From the NCBI GenBank assembly GCA_029781135.1, contig JAKOXH010000019.1, forward strand, positions 289,756 to 353,755: a stretch of DNA of 64,000 nucleotides, in the 5' to 3' direction. Position numbers and translations under genes: made by a program. Numbering within the stretch: the stretch's first letter is position 1; each line of letters opens with the position of its first letter. Under the pieces are notes generated by a model. The model was not told where the DNA came from. It made no database searches and saw only the letters and a program-made list of their open reading frames with translations. This stretch comes from Planctomycetota bacterium (GTDB taxonomy: Bacteria; Planctomycetota; Planctomycetia; Pirellulales; Lacipirellulaceae). Positions 44,345 through 56,411 of this stretch are shown here, piece after piece.

Positions 44345-46600
44345 TCACTTCGCCGGCCGCGCCTGCGCCGCGTGAATCTTGCCAAGCACCGCTTCCACAC
44401 CCTTGGCCGCTTCCTCGGCTTGCTTCTTCGCTGCATCGGCCGACGACTGGGCTGCTGCGAGTTGCTTGCCGGCCTGATCGGCCGCCGCCTGTTTATCGGC
44501 CGCCGCTTTCCGCGAAGCGTCCAGTTCCTTCTGCAGGGCGGCGATTTTATCGCGGAACGCGATTTCATCTTTCCAGCGCGCGACCGCTTGTTGGGCCGCC
44601 GCGAGTTCTGCCTCAACAGGAGCGGCCGCTTGCTGTGCCGTTGCCAGCGCTTTGGCCGCTTGATCGTGTTGGGCTTGGGCCGCCTTCAGTTGCTCGGCCG
44701 TTGCCGCGGCTTGCTTGTTCGCTGCCTCCAATTGCGCGTTGAGGTCTTTCAGTTGCGCATCCGCATTGGTTACGGCCGTCGTTAACTCGGCAATCTTCGC
44801 TTGCAGCGCCGCTGCATTGCCTTCCATTGCTTTCTGCTGATCGGTCAGCTGCTTCTGCACCTCGAGCAACTTAGCATCGTTCGGCACTTTGCCCAGCGCT
44901 TCGGTAATATGACGCAAAGCTTCGCCGACCAGCGGTCGAGCGGCTTCATTCTGCGAAATCGTTGCGGCAACTTTCGCTCGCTCGGCGTCGGCCGCTGCCC
45001 GCGCATCATCAATTGGTTTCTTCGTGGCCGCGATCTTATCCGCTGCCGCTTTGGCCGTGGCCGACGCTTGCTGCGCCGTGGCGAGCGCGGCATCGACGGT
45101 CTTCAAATCCGCTTCCGCCTTCTGCTTCGCAGCCGTCAGCGGCGCACAGGCCGCCGTCTTTTGTTGCACGGCTGCGTTGGCGGCCGCCAGCCGCTCCTCA
45201 AGTGCCGGCGGATTGGTAATCAGCGACCCAACCGGTTTGCCATCATCGGCCTTGTAGACCTGCACGGCCCCCGACCAACTGGCGGCAATCGCTCGCTTCG
45301 TCTCGTTGCAGTACGCGACGCTCACCGCCAAATCGCCGATGGAGGGCGTTTCCTTGATCTGCGCGCCGTTTTGATCCCACCACCGCACAATACCATCGCG
45401 GCCGCACGTAACGATGTTGCCATCCCGCGTGAAATCGATCGACGTGAGCGCTGCCTTGGCATTCCAATTCTTCACGGTGGCCCCGTTTTCGAGCTCCCAC
45501 AAGCGCACCGTTCCGTCCTCCGAGGCCGATGCCAACAGGTTCGAATCGCCGCGCCACTCCACCGCATTCACGGCTGCCGTGTGGCCGGTGAGCGTGAGAT
45601 ATTCGTGGCCCGTCTCCGCTTCCCAAACCGCTAGTCCGCCGCCGCGGTCGCCCGTGGCAAGCAAAACGCCATCGGGGCTGAAATCGGCGGTCATCACCCA
45701 GTCGGTGTGCTTCACCAGTTCGAAGAGTTGGGCGCCTGTTTCGGTCGAGAAGACCTTCACGCGTCGCTGGGGGCCAGCCAACGCGATGCGCTTGTGATCG
45801 GCGCTGATATCGGCTGCCAGCACGGTATCAATCTCGTTGCCGACCTCCGTCACACGGTCACCCGTCGCAACATCCCACACGACGACCTTTCCACTCGCGC
45901 CGCCGCGACCGCCGCCAGCCAACAATAGCCGGCCATCGCGACTGAAGCGCACCACGTTTGGTTGGCCCTCGGGGAATGGAAATACGCCGACCAACTCCAA
46001 CGATTGCGTGTTATACAGCAGCACTTGCCGTTGGCTGCCCACGGCCACGAGCGGTGCCCAGGGGCTGGTCGCCAAGGCCCGGGCCATCGGCGGCTTGGCC
46101 ATTTTGAACACGGGCTCCAATACCATTCGCGGCGGCAACGGGATTTCCTTCGGCCGCTCGCCGGCCGGCCCCGACATCGCCACCACCGCCTTCTTCTTCG
46201 GCACCGCGGCCTTGCTGCCCGCATTTTCGAGCGCGCCGCCATTGATCCAGCGCTTCAGCAGGTCAATCTCGGTTGGGGGAAGCTTATCCGCATTCTGCGG
46301 CATGTAGGGTTCGGCCGTACGCGCAACGAGCGAAAACAAGTAGCTGCCGTCCGCATCGCCTGGCGAAACCGAATCGCCCGAGCCACCCCCCTTCATCAAA
46401 TTGAGGTACGTGGTGACATCCAAGTCGCCCTTCTTCGCGTTCGGGTTATGGCAGGCGCCACAGCGCTGCCGCAACAGCGGCGCAATATGCTCGTCGAACG
46501 TGACTTTGTCTTCGCTCCGCGCGACGCCAGTAAACAACGTCACTAGGAAGGCAAACAATGCGCAGCGGTTCATCAGCGGATGTCGGATGTAGATCTTCAT
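44345..46600 (-). CDS. Heme-motif (PSCyt1), WD40 and long coiled-coil exported protein, 751 aa (locus 2)
   Basis: Signal peptide (NRCALFAFLVTLFTGVARS), then a cytochrome-like domain with CGACHNPNAKKGDL (CxxCH) and EPYMPQNADKLPPTEIDLLK. WD40 blades occupy residues about 165-470 (VVRFSRDGRLLLAGGGRGGA, TADFSPDGVLLATGDRGGGL, AVEWRGDSNLLASASEDGTV). From about 480 to the end there is an Ala/Gln/Lys/Glu-rich helix of roughly 260 residues (AANKQAAATAEQLKAAQAQH), a predicted long coiled coil. Last gene of the locus-2 operon, 3 bp after the DUF1549 gene. Its locus-1 counterpart (18432-19814) has no coiled coil and is divergent. Confidence 0.9.
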   Translation of the reverse strand: MKIYIRHPLMNRCALFAFLVTLFTGVARSEDKVTFDEHIAPLLRQRCGACHNPNAKKGDLDVTTYLNLMKGGGSGDSVSPGDADGSYLFSLVARTAEPYMPQNADKLPPTEIDLLKRWINGGALENAGSKAAVPKKKAVVAMSGPAGERPKEIPLPPRMVLEPVFKMAKPPMARALATSPWAPLVAVGSQRQVLLYNTQSLELVGVFPFPEGQPNVVRFSRDGRLLLAGGGRGGASGKVVVWDVATGDRVTEVGNEIDTVLAADISADHKRIALAGPQRRVKVFSTETGAQLFELVKHTDWVMTADFSPDGVLLATGDRGGGLAVWEAETGHEYLTLTGHTAAVNAVEWRGDSNLLASASEDGTVRLWELENGATVKNWNAKAALTSIDFTRDGNIVTCGRDGIVRWWDQNGAQIKETPSIGDLAVSVAYCNETKRAIAASWSGAVQVYKADDGKPVGSLITNPPALEERLAAANAAVQQKTAACAPLTAAKQKAEADLKTVDAALATAQQASATAKAAADKIAATKKPIDDARAAADAERAKVAATISQNEAARPLVGEALRHITEALGKVPNDAKLLEVQKQLTDQQKAMEGNAAALQAKIAELTTAVTNADAQLKDLNAQLEAANKQAAATAEQLKAAQAQHDQAAKALATAQQAAAPVEAELAAAQQAVARWKDEIAFRDKIAALQKELDASRKAAADKQAAADQAGKQLAAAQSSADAAKKQAEEAAKGVEAVLGKIHAAQARPAK

Positions 46601-46603
46601 ATT

Positions 46604-49050
<2,447 letters not shown>

Positions 49051-49054
<4 letters not shown>

Positions 49055-51495
49055 TTCCCTTGCTTGGCCTTGAGGCGAAGTTTCTCCAAACGCGACAGAG
49101 GCTTCTCCGTCGGCGGTGCCGGCGGCGGAGTTGCCGCCGGTGCGGCCGCCCCTGGGGCGGGTGTGGGCGCCGGTGCCGCCACTGGCGGCTCGGTCACTTG
49201 TAATTCCGTACCACCCGTCGCACCGGTCACCGGTTCGCCGTTGTGCGTCAGCGTCACCTGGCAGAATAGTGACTTGTGAATTCCCACCGGCGAGTCCTTC
49301 GTCGTCTTCACCTGGAAGAGCAGTTCCTTCGTATCCTTGGTGAATTCGAGGGGGTCGGCCGTCGTTCCCGGCGGCAGGCCGAGCAACTCCGCTTTCGCTT
49401 TGCCCGCGAATGGTGCGTTTTGAGTGAGAATGCATTGCACGGGCGTCGTTTGTCCCTTATCGCACGAGGCCCGTTTCAATTCGAAATTCACAAAACGATC
49501 GGCGACTTCCAGTTCAGCCAATTGCGATGAGACCCACGCCTGGCCATCCATCTCGGCAGCGCCGATCACCATCATTGGCCACTTGCCGGTCAGGGCATCG
49601 CCCGTGGCGCTGAGTTGATAAATGCCTTCGCCTTTCCCCTTATCCACCGTGATTGCCCCCGGCGAACTCACGCCCGGCGGATTGAATGGAAACTGAATCG
49701 TCAGTGGGCCATCGAACCCAGCATCCCGTTTCACCAGCACTTTCAAATTCATCGTGCCGCCACGCACGAGCGGGGCCTTCGGCTGCACGATTTCAATGTG
49801 GTACGGCACCGGATCGGCAACCGACATCGCCAGCTTCTCAACCACGCCGGTGATGTAAACCGCGTTGTTCGGCTCGCCGAGCACGAAGTCGGCGATGTTC
49901 TCGAAGCCGCCTTCGATCGGCGGCTGCTTTGGGTCGGCAAGCTTCGCGCGGAAGTCGACAACGCCGCCCGCCACGGGGGCGTCGGCGGCCGCTTCGAACA
50001 CCACGGGCACCAGCGTCAAGCTGGGGTGCATCGGCTGGGCGACGAGTTTCACACCGGGCAGCAAATTGGCCGGCAGAATCTCCAGCGGTCCGCCAAAGTC
50101 GTTACGCGTCGCAATCAACAACGTGCCATAACGATTCCCGCGCGGCACGACCACGGTTTGCCGCGTCTGCGAATACCGATCGATCCGCGGAATGCCGATC
50201 TTGAGCGACGGCACTACCGGCGTCAGCTCGATGCGATACACATACGTCGGCCCGCCCTGGTTCAAATGGTCGGCCACGCGAATGAAGTATTCGCCATCCT
50301 CCGGCACTTGCCACCGCATGTAGCTGTCTTGCCCGCGGGCATCGTCATTCCCGACGAGGCCCGCCTTATCGGTCGCCCGATAAATGTTCACCACCGGGTC
50401 GACCGGCGAACCAACGCGGTGGGCGTAGCACTCGACTTCCCACGTCTGGCCCTTCTTGGCAGCGAATTTGAAGAAGTCCACGTCGCCCGCTTTTTCCAGC
50501 CGGCCATTCATTGCCAGCGGCAACTCGGCTCGCGTGGCATTTTCAAACCCGTCGTTCGGCTCCGCCTCCAAGACATTGCCTTCGGAAAAAGCGCGGAATA
50601 ATACCGGCGACGGCGTAATGCCCTGCGCATCACTAACGAATACGTCGGACGGCGCTTTCGGATCCGCCGCCACGGTCACCGGTTGCTCGATCGGTCCGCT
50701 CGCATCGCCGATGAACTGCACCTTCAACTGCTCGCCGCGCTTGCCGCCCGCCGGATACGCCACCGACGGCCGCGGGAAATTGCCCACGTGCAATCGATAC
50801 CGGCAGTTATCGGCACCGCGATACGAACTCTCGCGCACCAGAATCGTGTACTCGCCATCTTCCGGAATTGTCACCGACAAGAAACCGTCCTGTTTCGCGA
50901 GCACCGTGTCATCGACGGCAGCCAACTCGAACCGGTTCTTATCCATGATCGCGAGGTACGGATCATAGTACGCCTGACCTAGCCGAATTCCTTCCACTTC
51001 CACGGAAAGCCGCTGGCCTTTCTTGGCCTGCACGCGGTAGTAATCGGCATCCTCATTCTGCAGGACGCCGGCGACGCACACGTTGAGGTCGATCTTCTGC
51101 GGCGCGTCGAACGAATTGTTCGGCTCCTTCTCGTCCACGTTCGGCAGCGCACCGACGAAGAACGAACGGTAGTCAGAAATTCCGCTCTTCGTGCGCACCT
51201 GGGCGAGGTGCTCACCCATCCGGCAATCGGCGGCCACGTTGATGGTGACCTTCACGTTCTGCGGATCGACGACCTCGAGCTTCTTCACCGAGACGCCCGG
51301 GTCGTAGAAGAGAATCTCCGCGGCATCCTTCAAGTGCGCGCCAGTGAACGTGAGCACGTGCTCATGACCGCGCTGCACGCCTGGCGGCAAAATATAGGAA
51401 AGTTGCGGCGATGCAGCCTGCACAAGGCCGCTCACCATCGTCGAAATCGCCGCACTCAGTAAACACGTCAGCAGCCAGCAATCGGTGCGTTTCAT
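49051..51495 (-). CDS. PPC-domain exported protein with proline-rich tail, 814 aa (locus 2)
   Basis: Signal peptide (MKRTDCWLLTCLLSAAISTM), PPC-type domains at about 105-220 (EPNNSFDAPQKIDLNVCVAG, DADYYRVQAKKGQRLSVEVE) and about 290-410 (EPNDGFENATRAELPLAMNG, GDVDFFKFAAKKGQTWEVEC, PEDGEYFIRVADHL). The C-terminal 50 residues are rich in Pro and Ala (APAPTPAPGAAAPAATPPPA) and end in a basic helix (SRLEKLRLKAKQGK). The tail is absent from the paralogue at 14567-16870. ATG 51495 overlaps the DUF1501 stop by 4 bp (ATGA). Confidence 0.9.
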
Positions 51496-52802
51496 GCCAG
51501 TAGTTCGCGAATGACCTCGCCATCCTTGACAATTTCCACCGGCCGCGGGCCGGGTGCCAACAACTCTTTGTCGGCCACGATGCCAATGCATTGGTAGATC
51601 GTCGTGGCCCAATCCTCGATCGTGAGCGGCTTGTCTTGCGGCTCGCTCGCCGTGGCATCCGAACTGCCGTAGACGAAGCCCTTCTTGATGCCGCCGCCCG
51701 CCAACACCACGCTGAAAACCTTCGGCCAGTGATCGCGACCGCCCGTGCCGTTAATCTTCGGCGTCCGGCCGAATTCGCTGCCGACCATCACCAGGGTTGA
51801 ATCCAACAATTTGCGGCGATCCAAATCGCGAATCAGCGCGGCAAATCCCTGATCAAAGGCCGGCAATTGGCTCGACATGCCCGCGGCAATGCTGTCGTGA
51901 TAGTCCCAGCTGCCGTAGGTGAGCGTCACGAATCGCACGCCCGCTTCAACTAGTCGGCGGGCCAGTAACATTCGCGCACCGGCCGTGTTGCGGCCGTATT
52001 CATCGCGAATTTGGGCCGGCTCTTTGTTGATGTCGAACGCCTCCCGCGCCTTCTGCGAACTGATGAGTGCATACGCCCGTTGGTAGTTCGTGTCGACCGC
52101 GTCCAAAGCGTCGGACTTCTCGATCTTGCGGAAGTGATCGTTCACCACATCGAGCATTTTCCGTCGCGAGGCCGAACGATTGGCATCCACATCACCCGGC
52201 AACTGCAGATCGCGCACTTGGAAGCCATCGCGGGCGGGGTCATCGCCCAAGCTGAACGCCCCAAACGACGAACTCAGGTAACCGGTGCCGGCGTAAACGT
52301 TTGGCACACTCGGAATGCACACGTAGGGCGGCAAGTCGGCCCGCGGGCCAAACTCTTCCGACACCACCGCGCCAAAACTCGGGTACAACGTTGCCGGGCT
52401 CGGCTTGTAGCCCGTGAACATGTTGTGCGTGCCGCGCTCGTGAGCCGCTTCGCCGTGGGTCATCGACCGGCAAATCGTGATCTTGTCGGCAATCTGCGCC
52501 GTTTGCGGCAGATACTGCCCCAGCTTCACCCCCGGCAATTTCGTGTCGATGCTGCTGAATGGCCCCCGATACTCTGCTGGTGCAAACGGCTTCGGGTCGA
52601 ACGTCTCCTGATGCGACATGCCGCCCGGCAGGTAGATATAGATGACGCTCTTGGCGGTGCCTTCTTTGCTCTCGTAAAACTTTTGGTCGGCACGCGCTTG
52701 CTGAAGTTTGAAAAACGTCGGCAGCGTCAGCCCGAGGCCGCCGATCGCCCCGACCGTCAAAAAACCACGCCGACTCAGCGGATTGCCTGGGCAGCACGAC
52801 AT
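51492..52802 (-). CDS. DUF1501 protein with Tat-like signal, 436 aa (locus 2)
   Basis: The N-terminus NPLSRRGFLTVGAIGGLGLT is a twin-arginine signal. DUF1501 motifs: KSVIYIYLPGGMSHQETFDP, GEAAHERGTHNMFTGYKPSP, RLVEAGVRFVTLTYGSWDYH, TLVMVGSEFGRTPKINGTGG and RDHWPKVFSVVLAGGGIKKG. The family shares the fold of sulfatases/alkaline phosphatases; no activity is established. ATG 52802 has GGAGG 8 nt upstream. It heads the operon DUF1501, PPC, DUF1549/1553, heme-WD40, all minus strand with 4-bp overlaps or a 3-bp gap. Paralogue at 16977-18353. Confidence 0.94.
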   Translation of the reverse strand: MSCCPGNPLSRRGFLTVGAIGGLGLTLPTFFKLQQARADQKFYESKEGTAKSVIYIYLPGGMSHQETFDPKPFAPAEYRGPFSSIDTKLPGVKLGQYLPQTAQIADKITICRSMTHGEAAHERGTHNMFTGYKPSPATLYPSFGAVVSEEFGPRADLPPYVCIPSVPNVYAGTGYLSSSFGAFSLGDDPARDGFQVRDLQLPGDVDANRSASRRKMLDVVNDHFRKIEKSDALDAVDTNYQRAYALISSQKAREAFDINKEPAQIRDEYGRNTAGARMLLARRLVEAGVRFVTLTYGSWDYHDSIAAGMSSQLPAFDQGFAALIRDLDRRKLLDSTLVMVGSEFGRTPKINGTGGRDHWPKVFSVVLAGGGIKKGFVYGSSDATASEPQDKPLTIEDWATTIYQCIGIVADKELLAPGPRPVEIVKDGEVIRELLA

Positions 52803-53273
52803 GGATCGATCCTCCGTAAACGCCTGGGGTGAGATAGGAAGAACTAAACGCCTTCAACCAAGACTATCGTAACTGGCGCAGCACTCGCCAGCGAATGGTA
52901 ACCAAATCTCCCTCTCCGTTCAGTACAGAACCGGAGTGAAGGCGCCTGGAAGCACGCCTGACACGAATTCTCAATCATTATTAGGCGGGACACTGCCGCG
53001 GCAACTATTGCCAACAACAGTGCATAGGGGGTGGGTTAGCATCAAACTACCCTCCCGACACGGTGAATGTCAAGTATTTTCACCCTTGCTTGGACGATGA
53101 TTGAAGTCGAGCATTTTGATTCCCAATTCCCCTAAATTAGCATTTAGCAAGCAGTTGCAGAAAACGATGTCGAATTGGCGTTGCGAGCCGGTCGCTCTCG
53201 TAACGACCCCGTTGCGCCTGGCCGATTTACGTTCGTGGCGCACCGCTTGCCTCGATCGCAACGCCGTGAAACC
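52803..53273. other. Intergenic region with the locus-2 promoter
   Basis: 471 bp between two minus-strand genes. It must carry the promoter of the four-gene operon. An open frame on the plus strand (53101-53442) overlaps the end of the PEP-CTERM gene and shows no family features. Confidence 0.4.
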
Positions 53274-54464
53274 TCATCTTTCCGTGGCAGAAGACGATGC
53301 CCGTGCAATTGACCTTCGCTGTCGGCGCGCCACCGCGAGGAAGAGTGCCAACGTCACGGCGCTCGAAGGCTCAGGCACTTGGATATTTGACGTTGCGCCA
53401 CTACCGACCGATTCGCCAAAATGGAAACGTAACAATGTGTAGTCGGTCGAAGTATAGGTAGTGCCCAATCCGTCGCGCCACAGAATATAATCGCTTGCGT
53501 CCACCGTGCCGTCGCCACTGAAATCACCGAGTATCGGCGTCCGGCTAATCACGCCACTGCCGTCGGCGCCGAGCACTAGTCCGAATTGTCCACCGGAAAT
53601 GGCAACGACGCTTCCTGGCAAGCCGACCAGGCTCCCGGCCGGCACGGCAATCCAAGTGCGACCAAGGGTCGTTGCAGGTTTGCCTTTCGCGTAGACGTCG
53701 AATAGCAGGGCCGCTTGCATCGCGTTGTAGTCGAGCGCCGACAAGCCGAGATTTCGCAACGACTTCAACTCCGTTTCGCTCAATCGACCATAGCCCCAGT
53801 ACGATATGTCATCCACCCATCCGTCGAGCGAATAGTCAAAATTCGGGTTGAAATTATGACCTGCCAAGTAAGTGGTTTCGGCAGAGAAAAATGGCGCCGA
53901 GATGGATGGGTCGTCGAAGACATCGTAATTGCCGTCGACGAATAGACTGGTGCCGCCCGAGAATTGTCGCGTCAGTGCCACAAAATGCCAGCCACTATCG
54001 TTGATCCGCGTTGTTCCGGTAATCGATTGATTATACCAACCGCTAAAATACTGATTCGTTTGAAGCAGCCCGCCGTTGAGTCGCAACTCGCACGCGAATA
54101 CCGAAGGCTCGCTCCAGCCGAAGATATTCGGATAGCTGGCTTGACTCGTCTTGATCCATCCTGTGACCGAAAACTCGGTGGTCGGATCAAAAAACAGATG
54201 GCCCATCGCTAACGCGATGCGGTCATTATTGCCGTTCGGCGTTGCGCGATAGAACGCCGCTGATCCGACGGCCGCGTCCATCGTGGAAATGCTGCCGACG
54301 CCAATCACCGTGCCCGTGTTGTTGTTCACGGGTTCGGGCAAGTTCGTGGTTTGACCATTCGTTCCATCAAACGTCCAATCGAAGCCGAGTTTCGCCGACC
54401 CCCATACGGGTGCCTGTGGAATCAAACACAGAGTCAAACCAGCCGCCCACAATCGTCGAGTCAT
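53274..54464 (-). CDS. LamG-like PEP-CTERM protein with dockerin-like site, 396 aa
   Basis: Signal peptide (MTRRLWAAGLTLCLIPQAPV), then a concanavalin-like (LamG) sandwich at about 25-230: FDWTFDGTNGQTTNLPEPVN, SVTGWIKTSQASYPNIFGW, GWHFVALTRQFSGGTSLFVD. The C-terminal part has LGDFSGDGTVDASDYILWRD, a dockerin-like calcium loop, and VPEPSSAVTLALFLAVARRQ with RR, the PEP-CTERM end. Its last ten residues after RRS are unusually long. LamG domains usually bind glycans or proteins. ATG 54464 fits the signal peptide; a longer frame to 54731 does not. Confidence 0.88.
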   Translation of the reverse strand: MTRRLWAAGLTLCLIPQAPVWGSAKLGFDWTFDGTNGQTTNLPEPVNNNTGTVIGVGSISTMDAAVGSAAFYRATPNGNNDRIALAMGHLFFDPTTEFSVTGWIKTSQASYPNIFGWSEPSVFACELRLNGGLLQTNQYFSGWYNQSITGTTRINDSGWHFVALTRQFSGGTSLFVDGNYDVFDDPSISAPFFSAETTYLAGHNFNPNFDYSLDGWVDDISYWGYGRLSETELKSLRNLGLSALDYNAMQAALLFDVYAKGKPATTLGRTWIAVPAGSLVGLPGSVVAISGGQFGLVLGADGSGVISRTPILGDFSGDGTVDASDYILWRDGLGTTYTSTDYTLLRFHFGESVGSGATSNIQVPEPSSAVTLALFLAVARRQRRSIARASSSATER

Positions 54465-54875
54465 TTCGATACCCCGACCTTTCCGCAGCGTTGTCGCTGC
54501 TGTCCGCCATCGAATCGGATTATTTCGCCGAATGTTCCCCTCGCAATTGCCGCGCGCGACTTCGCGCTGTGTGCCCACCGTGCTATAACCGCGCGCGATT
54601 GAATGCCATTTCCGCACACCTGAGCTGAGAACATCACATCTCCGTGAGTTCGAGCAGGTGTATTGGCAAAAGCGGTGCCCAACGTGCCATTTGAACGCAA
54701 CATTCTCGGCGGCTGCCCCCGTGAGAGGCATGGAAATAGCGGCGATTGACCCAGCTGCAACTGCTTCCAGACCAAACAGTTGGAAGAACCGCCATGCACT
54801 TCAATCGTCACGTCCACGCCGTCCACCAACAATCAAGAACAAATTCCGTTTACAGCGAGAGGAGTCGATAATTCG
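54465..54875. other. Divergent promoter region
   Basis: 411 bp between the divergent starts of the LamG PEP-CTERM gene and the MttB-like gene. It contains CGCGCGCG-like stretches at 54550-54600. A corrinoid-type riboswitch was looked for because of the MttB homologue and not found. Confidence 0.4.
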
Positions 54876-56333
54876 ATGTTTCCCCGAATAGCGGAACTGT
54901 TAATGAGCGACGAGGTGCGGCGCATCCACGAGGCGTCGCTCGAAATCCTGGAAAACGTCGGCCTCGAGGTCGCCAACGCCCGTGCCCGCGAGCTCTACCG
55001 TCGTCACGGATGTCGGGTCAACGCTGAAAATGGCCGCGTAACGATGCCCGCTTCCATCGTCGAGCAGTTTGTGCAAATGGTGCCACCCAAGTTCACGTTC
55101 CGCGCGCGGAACCCTGACTTCGACCGCACGATTCCCGATGACGCACCGCTCACGATGACGGCCAGTTCGGCACCCAATCTCATCGATCCAACTACCGGTG
55201 AAGAACGCCGCACGACGTCGGAAGATATCGCCCGCATCGCCCGGCTCGTCAATGAGCTACCCGGCATCGACATCTTCTCGATTTCCGTCCTGGCCGATGA
55301 TGCACCTCCCGGCCAATACAGCCTCACCCGCTTTTACACCGCGCTCAAGTATTGCCAGAAACCAGTCCGCGGCAGCGGCGACCCCGGCAACGACTCGCAG
55401 TCAATCCTGCAACTCGCGTACACGATCGCCGGCAGCGAAGCCGCTTATAAAGATCACCCTTTCATCACGCACCATTACTGCCCAGTGATTTCGCCGCTCA
55501 AAATGGATGAGCACTCCACCGAGTCGCTCATCTTTTTTGCCGAGCAAGGTCTGCCCAGTCATCCGACGGTGGTGCCCAACGCGGGTCTCACGTCACCCAT
55601 GACGCTCGTTGGTACGCTCGCTCAAGGTAATGCCGAATTTCTCGCGCTGGCCGCCCTCACGCAAATGGTTCGGCCAGAAACACCTACGGTCTACGCGTCG
55701 CTTTCGACGGTGGCCGACATGCGCACCGGGGTCTACGCCCCTGGCGGCATCGAGTGCGGCATGCTCAACATGGCCCACGCTCAAATGGCCCGCTATTACA
55801 ACATTCCGTCCTGCGGTTACATCGGCCTCACCAACTCGAAGCTCGTCGATGCCCAGGCCGGTTTCGAAAAGGCCCTTTCCTGCATGGCCGGCCTACTCGC
55901 GGGTATGCACGTACTGCAATTCGTCGGCCTGATCGAATCCTTGCTCGCGTTCGATTTCGGCATGGCCGTCATCGATAACGAAATCGCCCTCATGCTCAAA
56001 CGACTCGCACGCGGCATGGAAATGTCACAAGATAATTTAGCCCTGGAAGAAATCGCCGAGATTGGCCCCGGTGGTATGTTTAGCACGACTGACCGCACGC
56101 TCCGCCTTATGCGTACAGGTGCGTTTCTGCCCGAGATCGCCGACCGCCAGCCCCGCCAATCCTGGGCTTCCCGCGGTAGCGACGATGCCCAGACTCGCGC
56201 CCTCCAACGCGCCCGCAAAATCCTCAGCCAATCGTGCGAGCCGCTGTTTTCACCCGAAATCGAAGAGCGCATCCGCGGCCAATTCGCCGGTCTCGTCGCC
56301 GGCGACTTGCGGCCGCTCGAAACCGGCGCGTAG
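54876..56333 (+). CDS. MttB-family (trimethylamine methyltransferase-like) protein, 485 aa
   Basis: The protein fits the MttB family over its whole length: the N-terminal helix DEVRRIHEASLEILENVGLE, RVTMPASIVEQFVQMVPPKF, and the barrel with PITHHYCPVISPLKMDEHST-like FITHHYCPVISPLKMD, YGSLSTVADMRTG-like YASLSTVADMRTGVYAPGG and CGYIGLTNSKLVDAQAGFEK. There is no in-frame TAG, so it is a pyrrolysine-free member. Family knowledge: MttB and its relatives methylate a corrinoid protein from quaternary or tertiary amines such as glycine betaine; no corrinoid protein gene is nearby. ATG 54876 after GAGAGGAG. The stop is followed at once by a palindrome. Confidence 0.88.
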   Translation: MFPRIAELLMSDEVRRIHEASLEILENVGLEVANARARELYRRHGCRVNAENGRVTMPASIVEQFVQMVPPKFTFRARNPDFDRTIPDDAPLTMTASSAPNLIDPTTGEERRTTSEDIARIARLVNELPGIDIFSISVLADDAPPGQYSLTRFYTALKYCQKPVRGSGDPGNDSQSILQLAYTIAGSEAAYKDHPFITHHYCPVISPLKMDEHSTESLIFFAEQGLPSHPTVVPNAGLTSPMTLVGTLAQGNAEFLALAALTQMVRPETPTVYASLSTVADMRTGVYAPGGIECGMLNMAHAQMARYYNIPSCGYIGLTNSKLVDAQAGFEKALSCMAGLLAGMHVLQFVGLIESLLAFDFGMAVIDNEIALMLKRLARGMEMSQDNLALEEIAEIGPGGMFSTTDRTLRLMRTGAFLPEIADRQPRQSWASRGSDDAQTRALQRARKILSQSCEPLFSPEIEERIRGQFAGLVAGDLRPLETGA

Positions 56334-56351
56334 GTCAGGCTTCAGCCTGAC
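56334..56351. repeat. GTCAGGCTTCAGCCTGAC palindrome
   Basis: Second copy of the 18-bp palindrome of 26340-26357, starting at the first base after the TAG stop of the MttB-like gene. Here it is intact, with no inserted element. Confidence 0.85.
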
Positions 56352-56411
56352 GAGTAGCTCAAACTCGCAGAGGCCAGCAGCACACTTAGTCACAATCTGG
56401 ACTCGAACATT

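Noticed and set aside
53101..53442. Plus-strand frame of 113 codons
   Set aside because: It overlaps the 3' end of the LamG PEP-CTERM gene and has no recognisable feature.
54465..54875. Possible cobalamin riboswitch before the MttB-like gene
   Set aside because: No B12-box-like sequence or suitable stem structure could be found.
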